Made by a program: the position numbers and the translations under genes. The notes beneath the pieces are model-generated. The model was not told the DNA's origin and made no database searches. It saw nothing but the letters and a program-made list of their open reading frames with translations. Source: CAMLJR01 sp964631955 (GTDB lineage: Bacteria; Pseudomonadota; Gammaproteobacteria; Pseudomonadales; CAMLJR01). From it: a stretch of DNA of 64,000 nt. Shown here piece by piece: positions 1 to 8,856 of the stretch; within the stretch, counting starts at the first letter, position 1, and each line of letters starts with the position of its first letter. The stretch covers positions 1 through 64,000 of the forward strand of contig CAZWBA010000006.1 of NCBI GenBank assembly GCA_964631955.1. The letters are read 5' to 3'.

Positions 1-3000
1 ATCTGTCGAAAAAAATCACCGTCGATGTGAAAGGTGAAATTCTCGAACTGAAAAACACCGTCAACACGATGGTGGATCAGCTCTCGTCATTTGCATCCGA
101 AGTCACGCGCGTGGCACGTGAAGTCGGCACCGAAGGAAAACTCGGCGGCCAGGCGGACGTACAGGGTGTGGCAGGTACGTGGAAGGATCTGACCGATTCC
201 GTAAATTCGATGGGCTCTAACCTGACCGCTCAGGTGCGCAATATCGCCGAAGTGACGACCGCGGTGGCGGCGGGCGATCTGTCGAAAAAAATCACCGTCG
301 ATGTGAAAGGTGAAATTCTCGAACTGAAAAATACCATCAACACGATGGTGGATCAGTTGCGCTCGTTCGCATCGGAAGTGACACGCGTGGCGCGCGAGGT
401 CGGCACCGAAGGCAAACTCGGCGGTCAGGCCGATGTGCAGGGCGTGGCGGGCACATGGAAAGATTTGACCGATAACGTGAACTTCATGGCGGGTAATTTA
501 ACCTCGCAGGTACGCGGTATCGCGAAAGTGGTGACCGCGGTTGCGAACGGTGATCTCGATCAGAAATTAACGGTGGAGGCGAAAGGTGAAATCGCCGCGC
601 TCGCAGACACGATCAACAGCATGACCGACACGCTCGCAACGTTTGCCGATCAGGTGACGACGGTGGCGCGTGAAGTGGGCGTCGAAGGCAAACTCGGCGG
701 TCAGGCGAAAGTGCCGGGCGCCGCGGGAACATGGAAAGGCCTGACGGAAAACGTCAACCAGCTCGCAGCGAACCTGACGACGCAGGTGCGCGCCATTGCG
801 GAGGTGGCGACGGCGGTAACGCAGGGCGACCTGACGCGCTCGATTACCGTGGAAGCGCTCGGCGAAGTGGCGGCGCTGAAAGATACGATCAACGAAATGA
901 TTCGCAATCTGAAAGACACCACGCAGGTCAACACCGAACAGGACTGGCTCAAAACCAACCTCGCGAAATTTTCGCGCATGCTGCAGGGGCAGAAGGATCT
1001 CGTCGCGGTCGGTCATCTGATCCTTTCCGAACTCGCGCCGGTGGTGGGTGCGCAGCAGGCGGAATTCTACGTGCTCGATCCGGGTCTCGATGCCGGGCGC
1101 AATGTGCCGCGTCTGAAATTGCTCGCGAGTTACGCATCGGCAGGTCACGGCACTTACGGAACGGAAATCGATCTCGGCCAGGGCGTGGTCGGTCAGTGCG
1201 CCTTCGATAAAAAGAAAATTTTGCTGACCGATGTGCGCGGCGAATCGTTCCGGATTTCTTCGGGGCTCAGCGAAATGCTGCCGCATAATGTGCTGGTGCT
1301 GCCGATCATTTTCGAAGGGCATGTGAAGGGCGTGATGGAACTCGCCTCGATGGAAAAATTCAATCCGATTCACCAGGCATTTCTCGATCAGCTGACGGAA
1401 AGTATCGGCATCGTTATCAACACCATCGAAGCGAATACGCGCACCGAGGATCTGCTCACGCAATCGCAATCGCTCGCGCAGGAATTGCAGAGCCGGCAGC
1501 AGGAATTGCAGCAAACCAACGAGGAGCTGCAGGAAAAGGCGCGTCTGCTCGCGCACCAGAATCAGGAGGTTGAACGCAAAAACAGCGAAGTGGAACAGGC
1601 GCGGCAGGCGCTGGAGGAAAAGGCCAAACAGCTCGCGCTCACTTCGAAATACAAATCCGAATTTCTCGCAAACATGTCGCACGAATTGCGCACACCGCTC
1701 AACAGCCTGCTCATTCTTTCCGATCAGCTGTGCAAGAACCCGGATGGCAACCTCACGCAGCGACAGATCGAATTTTCCAAAACGATTCACTCGTCGGGTA
1801 ACGATCTGCTCTCGCTCATCAACGATATTCTCGATCTCTCGAAAATCGAATCGGGCACGGTGGTGGTCGATGTCGGCGAATTGCGTCTCAACGATCTGCA
1901 GTTGTATGTCGAGCGCACGTTCCGGCACATGGCCGAATCGAAGGCGATCGATTTCGTCATTCACACGGATGAGCAATTGCCGACATCGATGATTACCGAC
2001 CTCAAGCGCCTGCAGCAGATTCTGAAAAATCTGCTGTCGAATGCGTTCAAGTTCACGCATCAGGGACATGTGGCGCTGTCGATCACCAATGCGATCGGTG
2101 GCTGGAGTCGCGATAACGAGGATCTGAACCGCGCGAATCAGGTCATTGCGTTCTCGGTTGCCGATACCGGCATCGGCATTTCGCAGGAAAAGCAGCAGAT
2201 CATTTTCGAAGCGTTCCAGCAGGCCGACGGCTCCACCAGCCGCAAATATGGCGGGACCGGTCTGGGTCTGGCGATCAGTCGCGAATTGTCGAAACTGCTC
2301 GGCGGCGAAATTCGACTGGTCAGCGCGCCCGGACAGGGCAGTACATTCACGCTGTATTTGCCCTTCGTCTATACACCATCGCGCATGCTGCGCAAGATCG
2401 TGCCCGAACATCCGGCCGAATTCGATCTCGTCGCCACGCGCAAACGCCTCGAACACGCAGCGCAGAAACCGTCGGGCGATAACAGTGCCTCGCGCAACGA
2501 AGACGATAATGCCGAGGTCGCTGCGCTCATCAATGAAGTCGGCGACGATCGTGATGTCATTCAGCGCGGCGATCAGGTGCTGCTGATCGTCGAAAACGAT
2601 CTGGGTTTTGCCCGCCTGTTGCTGGAGGTTGCGCGCGAAAAAGGTTTCAAGGGCCTGGTGACATCGTTAGGCGCGGGTGCGCTCACGCTCGCCAGCGAAT
2701 ATAAACCCGCGGCGATGACGCTCGATATGTTCCTGCCCGACATGCAGGGCTGGCGCGTGCTCGATCGGATCAAGAACGATCTGTTCGCGCGTCACATTCC
2801 TGTCTGTGTCATTTCGACCGACGACTCCCGCGAGACAGCGCTGCAGTCCGGTGCGTGCGGATTTATCGAAAAGCCGATTCAGTCGCGTGAAATCGTCGAC
2901 GCGGCGCTCGGCGATTTATATCGCAGTGTGAGCCGCCACGAGTGCAGCATTTTGCTGATCATGCCCGACAGCGCGATGCGATCCGAATTTCTGCAGTTTA

Positions 3001-3740
3001 TGAAAGATGACGATGTCGACGCGGAAATTGCAGAGAGTGAAAGCGAAGCGCTCGATCTGCTGGTGCGGGAATTCGATTGTGTGGTGCTCGATAGCAATGC
3101 CATCGCGGTCGATCGCAACATGCTGCTGGCCGCACTGCATGACGATAGGGCCTCGATATGGGCACCGTCGCCGCTCGTGCTGTTCAGCGCAAGCGAGCGG
3201 CCGAACCAGGGAGATATTGCATTTTCCGAAACGCACGCCGGTGTGCTGATCGCGCACTCGCTGCCGGAACTGCTCGATCGCGTGGTGACGACACTGCATC
3301 GCAACGCCGCGCGCATGCCCGAAGCACAGCGCGCGCTGCTGGAAAAACTCCACGAGATCAATCGCCCGCTCGCGAACAAGAAAGTGCTCATTGTCGACGA
3401 CGACATGCGCAATATTTTTGCGCTGGCCACCGTGCTGGAGGAATACGGCATGATCAACGTGTGGGCCGAAAACGGGCGCGACGCGATCAATCTCGTTAAA
3501 ACCGATCCCGATATCGACATCGTGCTCATGGATATCATGATGCCCGAAATGGACGGCATGGATACCATGCAGGAAATACGTCGCTTACCCGCAGGACGCG
3601 ATCTGCCGATGATCGCGGTAACGGCGAAAGCGATGAAGGGCGACCGCGAAAAATGCATCGAAGCCGGTGCGTGGGATTATCTGTCGAAACCTGTCAATAC
3701 CATGGATCTGCTCACGGTATTGCGTGCGTGGTTGCGTTGA
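1..3740 (+). CDS. Poly-HAMP hybrid histidine kinase with three receiver domains (5' end outside window)
   Basis: The reading frame is already open at the window edge, so the true start lies upstream. Counting from the codon at 27, residues 1 to about 310 are HAMP units with a 92-residue period. A GAF-like domain (about 320-470) and a coiled coil follow, then HisKA with the phospho-accepting His552 in an SHELRTP box and a HATPase_c domain (about 660-790). Three receiver domains follow: the first has Asp900, the second is divergent, and the third has Asp1169 in a typical LMDIMMPEMDG motif. This layout is typical of large cytoplasmic signalling kinases with HAMP arrays; the signal is unknown. 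The next kinase starts only 16 bp after the stop, suggesting an operon. Input modules may be missing because of the cut. Confidence 0.93.
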   Translation, partial: LSKKITVDVKGEILELKNTVNTMVDQLSSFASEVTRVAREVGTEGKLGGQADVQGVAGTWKDLTDSVNSMGSNLTAQVRNIAEVTTAVAAGDLSKKITVDVKGEILELKNTINTMVDQLRSFASEVTRVAREVGTEGKLGGQADVQGVAGTWKDLTDNVNFMAGNLTSQVRGIAKVVTAVANGDLDQKLTVEAKGEIAALADTINSMTDTLATFADQVTTVAREVGVEGKLGGQAKVPGAAGTWKGLTENVNQLAANLTTQVRAIAEVATAVTQGDLTRSITVEALGEVAALKDTINEMIRNLKDTTQVNTEQDWLKTNLAKFSRMLQGQKDLVAVGHLILSELAPVVGAQQAEFYVLDPGLDAGRNVPRLKLLASYASAGHGTYGTEIDLGQGVVGQCAFDKKKILLTDVRGESFRISSGLSEMLPHNVLVLPIIFEGHVKGVMELASMEKFNPIHQAFLDQLTESIGIVINTIEANTRTEDLLTQSQSLAQELQSRQQELQQTNEELQEKARLLAHQNQEVERKNSEVEQARQALEEKAKQLALTSKYKSEFLANMSHELRTPLNSLLILSDQLCKNPDGNLTQRQIEFSKTIHSSGNDLLSLINDILDLSKIESGTVVVDVGELRLNDLQLYVERTFRHMAESKAIDFVIHTDEQLPTSMITDLKRLQQILKNLLSNAFKFTHQGHVALSITNAIGGWSRDNEDLNRANQVIAFSVADTGIGISQEKQQIIFEAFQQADGSTSRKYGGTGLGLAISRELSKLLGGEIRLVSAPGQGSTFTLYLPFVYTPSRMLRKIVPEHPAEFDLVATRKRLEHAAQKPSGDNSASRNEDDNAEVAALINEVGDDRDVIQRGDQVLLIVENDLGFARLLLEVAREKGFKGLVTSLGAGALTLASEYKPAAMTLDMFLPDMQGWRVLDRIKNDLFARHIPVCVISTDDSRETALQSGACGFIEKPIQSREIVDAALGDLYRSVSRHECSILLIMPDSAMRSEFLQFMKDDDVDAEIAESESEALDLLVREFDCVVLDSNAIAVDRNMLLAALHDDRASIWAPSPLVLFSASERPNQGDIAFSETHAGVLIAHSLPELLDRVVTTLHRNAARMPEAQRALLEKLHEINRPLANKKVLIVDDDMRNIFALATVLEEYGMINVWAENGRDAINLVKTDPDIDIVLMDIMMPEMDGMDTMQEIRRLPAGRDLPMIAVTAKAMKGDREKCIEAGAWDYLSKPVNTMDLLTVLRAWLR
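3..905 (+). repeat. Tandem 276-bp HAMP-coding repeats
   Basis: Codons repeat with a 276-bp (92-residue) period, with unit boundaries near 27, 303, 579 and 855. The first two units are almost identical in both protein and DNA (compare 5-60 with 281-336). Later units drift. The array continues out of the window on the left. Confidence 0.85.
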
Positions 3741-3756
3741 GAGGCGTGTTGAAAGC

Positions 3757-5934
3757 ATGAGCAGTCACGAGATCGCCCGCGATATGAATAACGATAAGGT
3801 CAATATTTTAATCGTCGATGACCTGCCCGATAAACTGCTCGCCTTTCGCAGCATTCTCGATGAACTCCAGCAGAATCTGGTGGTGGCGCATTCGGGGCGC
3901 GAAGCCCTGCAGAAATTGCTCGAATACGATTTCGCGGTCATCCTGCTCGACGTCAACATGCCGGATATGGACGGTCTGGAAACGGCAAAACTGATTCGTC
4001 AGTACCGCCGCACGCGGCAGACGCCCATCGTTTTCATCACGGCCTATATGGACGATATCCAGTCATTGCGCGGTTACGCGCTCGGCGCGGTCGATTACAT
4101 TCCGGTGCCGGTGGTACCCGAGATACTGCGTTCGAAAATCAAGGTTTTCGTCGATCTGTATCGCATGCATAACCAGTTGCGCCAGCAGGCGGAGGAGCGC
4201 GAAGCGCTGGCTCGCGCCGAAGCCGCGCGCGATGCCTCGGAGCTGGCGCGGCGGCGCGCCGATCTGCTCGCCGATGCCAGCCACATACTGACGCGCTCGC
4301 TCGATATCGATGCGATCGTGAATGGACTGCTGCTGTTTTCGTTGACGAATTTTGCCGATCGCGCGCTGGTGATGATGTTCGGGGAGAGTCGACAGCTGAC
4401 GCGGGCGATATTTGCATGGGATCGCAGCGAAACATCCGACAGGGATGCGTCGATCGATCTGGCGCTGGACACATTGCCATCCGAACTTTTACAGGCCATC
4501 GAAACTATCGATATTCAGGATGACCTGATCGATCTCGCCGATGCCGGATCGGTGTATCTGCAACCGGATAAAGCGAATCTGACACCGGAAAAATTTCAGG
4601 GCGTGCAAAGTGTGTCGCTCGGCGCCGTGAAACTGATGCCGCTGTTCAGCCGCCGCAATCTGATCGGCGCGCTGGTTCTGGACAGGGCCGGCGCCGTGGA
4701 ATTTTTCGATGGCGACGACAGCTTGCTCAAGGAAATCGCCAGCCGCAGTGCCATCGCCATTGAAAACGCCTTGTTATACAGCGCGATTCGTGCGGACGAT
4801 CGCCATAAAAATGAATTTCTCGCGATGCTGTCCCACGAGCTGCGCAATCCACTCGCGCCCATCCGCAACGCGGTGCATATTCTGCGCATGCTGCCCGACT
4901 CCATCGAAAAAGTGCAGTGGGCGAGCGAAGTCATTTCGCGTCAGGTCGAGCACATGACGCACATCATGAATGACCTGCTCGATATGTCGCGCATCGCTCG
5001 CGGTGTCGTCGAAATCGAGCAGCAGAGAATAGGGTTGAACGATGTCATCAGCCGCTCGCTGGAAACCTGTCGTCCGCTGCTCGACACCAGCGGTCATCAA
5101 CTCGAAGTGCGCATGCCCGACGAGGAGATCGAACTGCACGGCGATATCGTGCGGCTCAGCCAGATATTTTCGAATCTGATCCACAACGCCATCAAGTACA
5201 GTCCCGAAGGCAGCCATATTCGCCTGAGCGCTGTTTACGGCGACGAGGAAATCGCGATATCGGTCTGCGATAACGGGCACGGCATCGGGCCCGAATTATT
5301 ACCGCATATTTTCGACCTGTTCGTGCAGGGCGATAATTCGATAGAGCGCAAGCAGGGCGGTCTTGGCGTCGGCCTCACTTTGGTCAAGCATCTGCTCGAA
5401 CTGCATCACGGCCGCATCGAAGCGAGCAGCGAAGGCATCGGCAAGGGCGCCGAATTTATCGTGCGGCTGCCGGCTCGTTGCATTTCTCAGCCCATATCGA
5501 GCGCACCCGCGGCCTTGCAGCGCGTGAGATCGCACACCGGTCGCGTGCTCGTCGTCGACGATCTGGAGGCATCCGCCGAAAGCATGAAGCTGCTGCTGGA
5601 AATGCAGGGATACAAATCGACGGCGGTGCACGATGGTCCGGCGGCGCTTGAGGCCGTCGCGGATTTCAAACCCGATGTGGTTTTGCTCGACATCGGTTTA
5701 CCCGGCATGGACGGTTACGAAGTGTCGCGGCAACTGCACAGGGCGATGGGAAACGCGGCGCCTTTCATTATTGCGCTCACCGGTTACGGGCAGGAAAGCG
5801 ATCGCGCGGAGGCGGTGGCGGCAGGTATCCATGCGCATGTGGTAAAGCCTGCGAATATCGATGAACTGCTCGCTAAAATTGCCGCATTTTGCGCAACACG
5901 AAATAAATGCCGCGATAACAGTGAAGTCGCGTAG
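3757..5934 (+). CDS. Hybrid histidine kinase: REC-GAF-HisKA-HATPase-REC
   Basis: A 725-residue sensor kinase. The N-terminal receiver domain has Asp65 in LLDVNMPDMDG. A short coiled coil (about 135-175) leads into a GAF-like sensor domain (about 180-340). HisKA follows with His360 in SHELRNPLAP, then HATPase_c with N and G boxes (about 465-580), and a C-terminal receiver with Asp645 in LLDIGLPGMDGYE. There is no membrane segment, so it is probably cytoplasmic. I chose the ATG at 3757 because it lies 16 bp after the upstream kinase and gives a normal receiver N-terminus; an in-frame ATG at 3784 is possible. The layout suggests that it relays phosphate with the upstream hybrid kinase. No DNA-binding output gene is adjacent. 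Confidence 0.93.
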   Translation: MSSHEIARDMNNDKVNILIVDDLPDKLLAFRSILDELQQNLVVAHSGREALQKLLEYDFAVILLDVNMPDMDGLETAKLIRQYRRTRQTPIVFITAYMDDIQSLRGYALGAVDYIPVPVVPEILRSKIKVFVDLYRMHNQLRQQAEEREALARAEAARDASELARRRADLLADASHILTRSLDIDAIVNGLLLFSLTNFADRALVMMFGESRQLTRAIFAWDRSETSDRDASIDLALDTLPSELLQAIETIDIQDDLIDLADAGSVYLQPDKANLTPEKFQGVQSVSLGAVKLMPLFSRRNLIGALVLDRAGAVEFFDGDDSLLKEIASRSAIAIENALLYSAIRADDRHKNEFLAMLSHELRNPLAPIRNAVHILRMLPDSIEKVQWASEVISRQVEHMTHIMNDLLDMSRIARGVVEIEQQRIGLNDVISRSLETCRPLLDTSGHQLEVRMPDEEIELHGDIVRLSQIFSNLIHNAIKYSPEGSHIRLSAVYGDEEIAISVCDNGHGIGPELLPHIFDLFVQGDNSIERKQGGLGVGLTLVKHLLELHHGRIEASSEGIGKGAEFIVRLPARCISQPISSAPAALQRVRSHTGRVLVVDDLEASAESMKLLLEMQGYKSTAVHDGPAALEAVADFKPDVVLLDIGLPGMDGYEVSRQLHRAMGNAAPFIIALTGYGQESDRAEAVAAGIHAHVVKPANIDELLAKIAAFCATRNKCRDNSEVA

Positions 5935-5951
5935 TTCAATTTCACACAGTC

Positions 5952-8804
5952 TCAGTCGCGCGCGGATTTTTCTTCATCGACAGAATGCAGCGCGACAAAA
6001 GGCAGCCGGCCGAGCAGATCGCGCAGAAATAACTGTTTGTGATCGGACGAAATCGTCACGTCCCTTTTCGTCAGCAGACAGCGCCACTGCACCGAAACCA
6101 GACGCTCCAGCAATGAAATGTGTGTGTTGCCCCATTGATCCGGTGCGATGAATGGGGCATCGCCGGAATCGATGAGCGAAGCCGTCAGGCGAGGTACGAA
6201 AATCAGCAGCGTTTTTTGTTGAAGGGTGCGCGAAAATGCAAAGCCGTGCTGCGCGTATTCGCCGCGTAACGGCAATGGCCGATAGTTGCCGCGCGCGAAC
6301 AGTTCAGGGCATTGCGCGCGAATCCGCAGCAGCGTCTGCAACAGTTTCTGTTTGACGTGGCCGTCGCGCCAGCGCTCCATCAGCGCAGGCAATTCTTCAT
6401 CGCTGCCGTCGAGTGCGTGACGGCGTTCCTCGAAATTCACGGGCCGGCGATTGTCGGGGTCGGCGAAACTGAAATCCCACCATTCGCAGCCCTGATAAAT
6501 ATCGGGAACGCCGGGCACGGTCAGTTTCAACACCAATTGCGTCAGACTGTTCAGCGCACCCGCCGGCGCGATCGTTTCGACGAAGCGATGCAGCGAGCCG
6601 AGAAATTCCGCCGAGACATTGAGGTCGAGCAATTGAAACAGAAAATATTTGCAGGCGCTTTCGTAGGCGACATTCGGCTCGGTCCAGCTGGTGATGCTTT
6701 TTGCTTCGCGCAGCGCCTTTAAATACCATTGCGCGAGACGATCACGCCACAGATTCATCGCGGTCTGATCGAAGGGCTGCAATGTCGGCGGCCACGAACC
6801 CGCCAGCATTTGATAGAGCATGTATTCATCGACCGGATCGGGCCACTCCGATGGCGAATTCAGCGGCGTGACCTTGAAGCGCGCATTCAGCTCGCGCCAT
6901 TGCCTGACATGATTTCGCCATAACCCCGGAACTTCGCTCAGCACCGCCAGGCGCGCGCGCAAATCCTCGCCGCGTTTGTGATCGTGCGTGGCCGTGGCGA
7001 GCATGGCGCGCGGAAAATGCGCCGCGCGATAACTGAGTTCGCTGTGAAAATCGTCCACGCTCAACGCGAAATGTGTCGGGTCGGCGCCGACCTCGTTGCG
7101 CGAAAGCAGTTTGCTGTAGCGATAAAATGCGGTGTCTTCACCCGCCTTCGCCGCGAGCGGTGCACTCAATTGCTGAAAGCGTGCGATGGCGCGCAGACGC
7201 ATCTGCCGCTGTGGACGCGAAACCATTTCGCGCGGCGGCTGACGACCCAGCCACGAATCGATATGCAGCAACAGCTGTCTGTCCGAGGGCCGGCATTCCG
7301 GCATCGCGCTGGACACGGTTTTCTGCATGAGCTCGTTGTCGGCTTCGCTGCGTCCGTTGGCGTTCGCATACGTTCGATACACCGGAAAGTGAATCAGCAA
7401 TTCCGCCAGCGTGCGCCGGATCGAAAACAGACTCCAGTCGCGCGTGGCGATATCGTTGCGCGCTATTTTGTGCAGCGCATACGCGCATGCGCCGAATTCG
7501 GCAGGCAGCAAATCGCGCAGCACACGCCGCCGCGCGCGTTTCATTTCATTGCCGAAATCGTCTTCGCGTCCGCTGATATCGCTCCAGCAATTCGCAAGCT
7601 CCGCTTCGCCGTGCGGATCGTGCAGCAACGCGCCGGCCTCGTTCATGAAGCTGTAACCCGTGGTGCCATCGACATGCCAGTCGCGCGGAAAGCGTTCGCC
7701 GGGCGCGAGAATTTTTTCGACGACAAAATAGGCGGAGCCCTGCGCGGCATCCGCGGGCCTTTCCGACCCGATGCGTTTCAGCCGCGTGCGCAGGCGATGA
7801 CAGTAATCGCGTGGATAGGCGAGGCCATCGATATGATCGACGCGGACCCCGTCGATGAGTCCTTCGGCGTAGAGACGAAATGTGGTTGCATGCACGATTT
7901 CGAAAGCCGCCGGCGAATGTATGCGCACGCCGGCAAGCTGGATCACATCGAAAAATCGGCGCCAGTTGATTTCATCGGCAGCGGTGCGCCACGACGCGAG
8001 CCGGTAATTCTGCTTCTGCAACAGCTCGTGCATGTATTTCCAGTGATTTTTTTCGCCATCATTGATTTTCGACAGCAACACGGCGATCGCTCTGGCGACA
8101 TCCGGATTCCGCTTCGCGGCCGCCGCCAGCTGCAGGCAGGCCTCATTGAATTCTGCACCGCGCCTGGCGATGGCTTCGCTGTTGCCACGCGTAAAATTCG
8201 CAATCAATGGCGCGAGATGACTATCGCCCTGATTCAGCAGCTGAAGGTAGCTCGATGGCGCCAGCGGAAAATGATGCTCGTAGTAATGAAATGCAAAGCG
8301 TCCGCTCTCGCTGTTGAAATGCAGCGAGAGCTCGCCGCTCTGTAAAACCTCGCCGTAGGGTTTTCCCAGAAATGGCGCGAGCAGACGGCCTTTCAGGGCG
8401 GGATCGGGCACGTCCCAGTCGATATCGAAAAACTCTGCATAGCGGCTCTGCATTCCCCATTCGAGCACATCGAGCCAGAGCCGGTTATCGCTGCCGCCGA
8501 CCGCCATGTGATTGGGCACGATATCGACGATAAGCCCCATGCGAAACCGGCGCAATTCCGCAACCAGTTCGCGCAATCCATTTTCGCCGCCGAGTTCGGG
8601 ATTGACGCTGCCGTGATCGACGACATCGTAACCGTGCATCGAGCCCGCGCGCGCGGTCAGGATCGGGCTCACATATAAATGGCTGATACCGAGTTGCGAC
8701 AGATAGGGAAGTTGCGCGCGCGCTTGCGCGAAATTAAAACCCTTATGCAATTGCAGTCTCATCGTTGCGCGCGGCAGCGTATCGATGAGGGGGTTTTTAT
8801 CCAT
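5952..8804 (-). CDS. treY: Maltooligosyl trehalose synthase
   Basis: TreY (GH13) rearranges the reducing-end alpha-1,4 bond of maltodextrins into alpha,alpha-1,1, giving maltooligosyl-trehalose. The 950-residue protein has the TreY N-terminus (MRLQLHKGFNF, then SHLYVSPILTARAGSMHGYD). It also has the GH13 segments DIVPNHMAV, DGVRVDHIDGLAYP with the catalytic Asp, and VVEKILAPGE with the acid/base Glu. Length fits a TreY of the longer class. It is the last gene of the minus-strand glgX-treZ-treY cluster, 52 bp after treZ, so the three products supply and use the same substrate. It ends 17 bp from the convergent sensor kinase. Confidence 0.96.
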   Translation of the reverse strand: MDKNPLIDTLPRATMRLQLHKGFNFAQARAQLPYLSQLGISHLYVSPILTARAGSMHGYDVVDHGSVNPELGGENGLRELVAELRRFRMGLIVDIVPNHMAVGGSDNRLWLDVLEWGMQSRYAEFFDIDWDVPDPALKGRLLAPFLGKPYGEVLQSGELSLHFNSESGRFAFHYYEHHFPLAPSSYLQLLNQGDSHLAPLIANFTRGNSEAIARRGAEFNEACLQLAAAAKRNPDVARAIAVLLSKINDGEKNHWKYMHELLQKQNYRLASWRTAADEINWRRFFDVIQLAGVRIHSPAAFEIVHATTFRLYAEGLIDGVRVDHIDGLAYPRDYCHRLRTRLKRIGSERPADAAQGSAYFVVEKILAPGERFPRDWHVDGTTGYSFMNEAGALLHDPHGEAELANCWSDISGREDDFGNEMKRARRRVLRDLLPAEFGACAYALHKIARNDIATRDWSLFSIRRTLAELLIHFPVYRTYANANGRSEADNELMQKTVSSAMPECRPSDRQLLLHIDSWLGRQPPREMVSRPQRQMRLRAIARFQQLSAPLAAKAGEDTAFYRYSKLLSRNEVGADPTHFALSVDDFHSELSYRAAHFPRAMLATATHDHKRGEDLRARLAVLSEVPGLWRNHVRQWRELNARFKVTPLNSPSEWPDPVDEYMLYQMLAGSWPPTLQPFDQTAMNLWRDRLAQWYLKALREAKSITSWTEPNVAYESACKYFLFQLLDLNVSAEFLGSLHRFVETIAPAGALNSLTQLVLKLTVPGVPDIYQGCEWWDFSFADPDNRRPVNFEERRHALDGSDEELPALMERWRDGHVKQKLLQTLLRIRAQCPELFARGNYRPLPLRGEYAQHGFAFSRTLQQKTLLIFVPRLTASLIDSGDAPFIAPDQWGNTHISLLERLVSVQWRCLLTKRDVTISSDHKQLFLRDLLGRLPFVALHSVDEEKSARD

Positions 8805-8856
8805 CGTTCAGCTCTCCATCTTCAGCTTTCTTCGATTGTTTGAGATTTGCTTCTGA

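Noticed and set aside
567..2456. Long minus-strand open frame of 629 residues inside the first kinase
   Set aside because: It is a shadow of the GC-biased kinase reading frame. The protein is rich in His, Arg and Phe without motifs, and the plus-strand kinase is certain.
6978..8345. 455-residue plus-strand open frame within treY
   Set aside because: This is an antisense shadow of treY; no ribosome site or recognisable domain.
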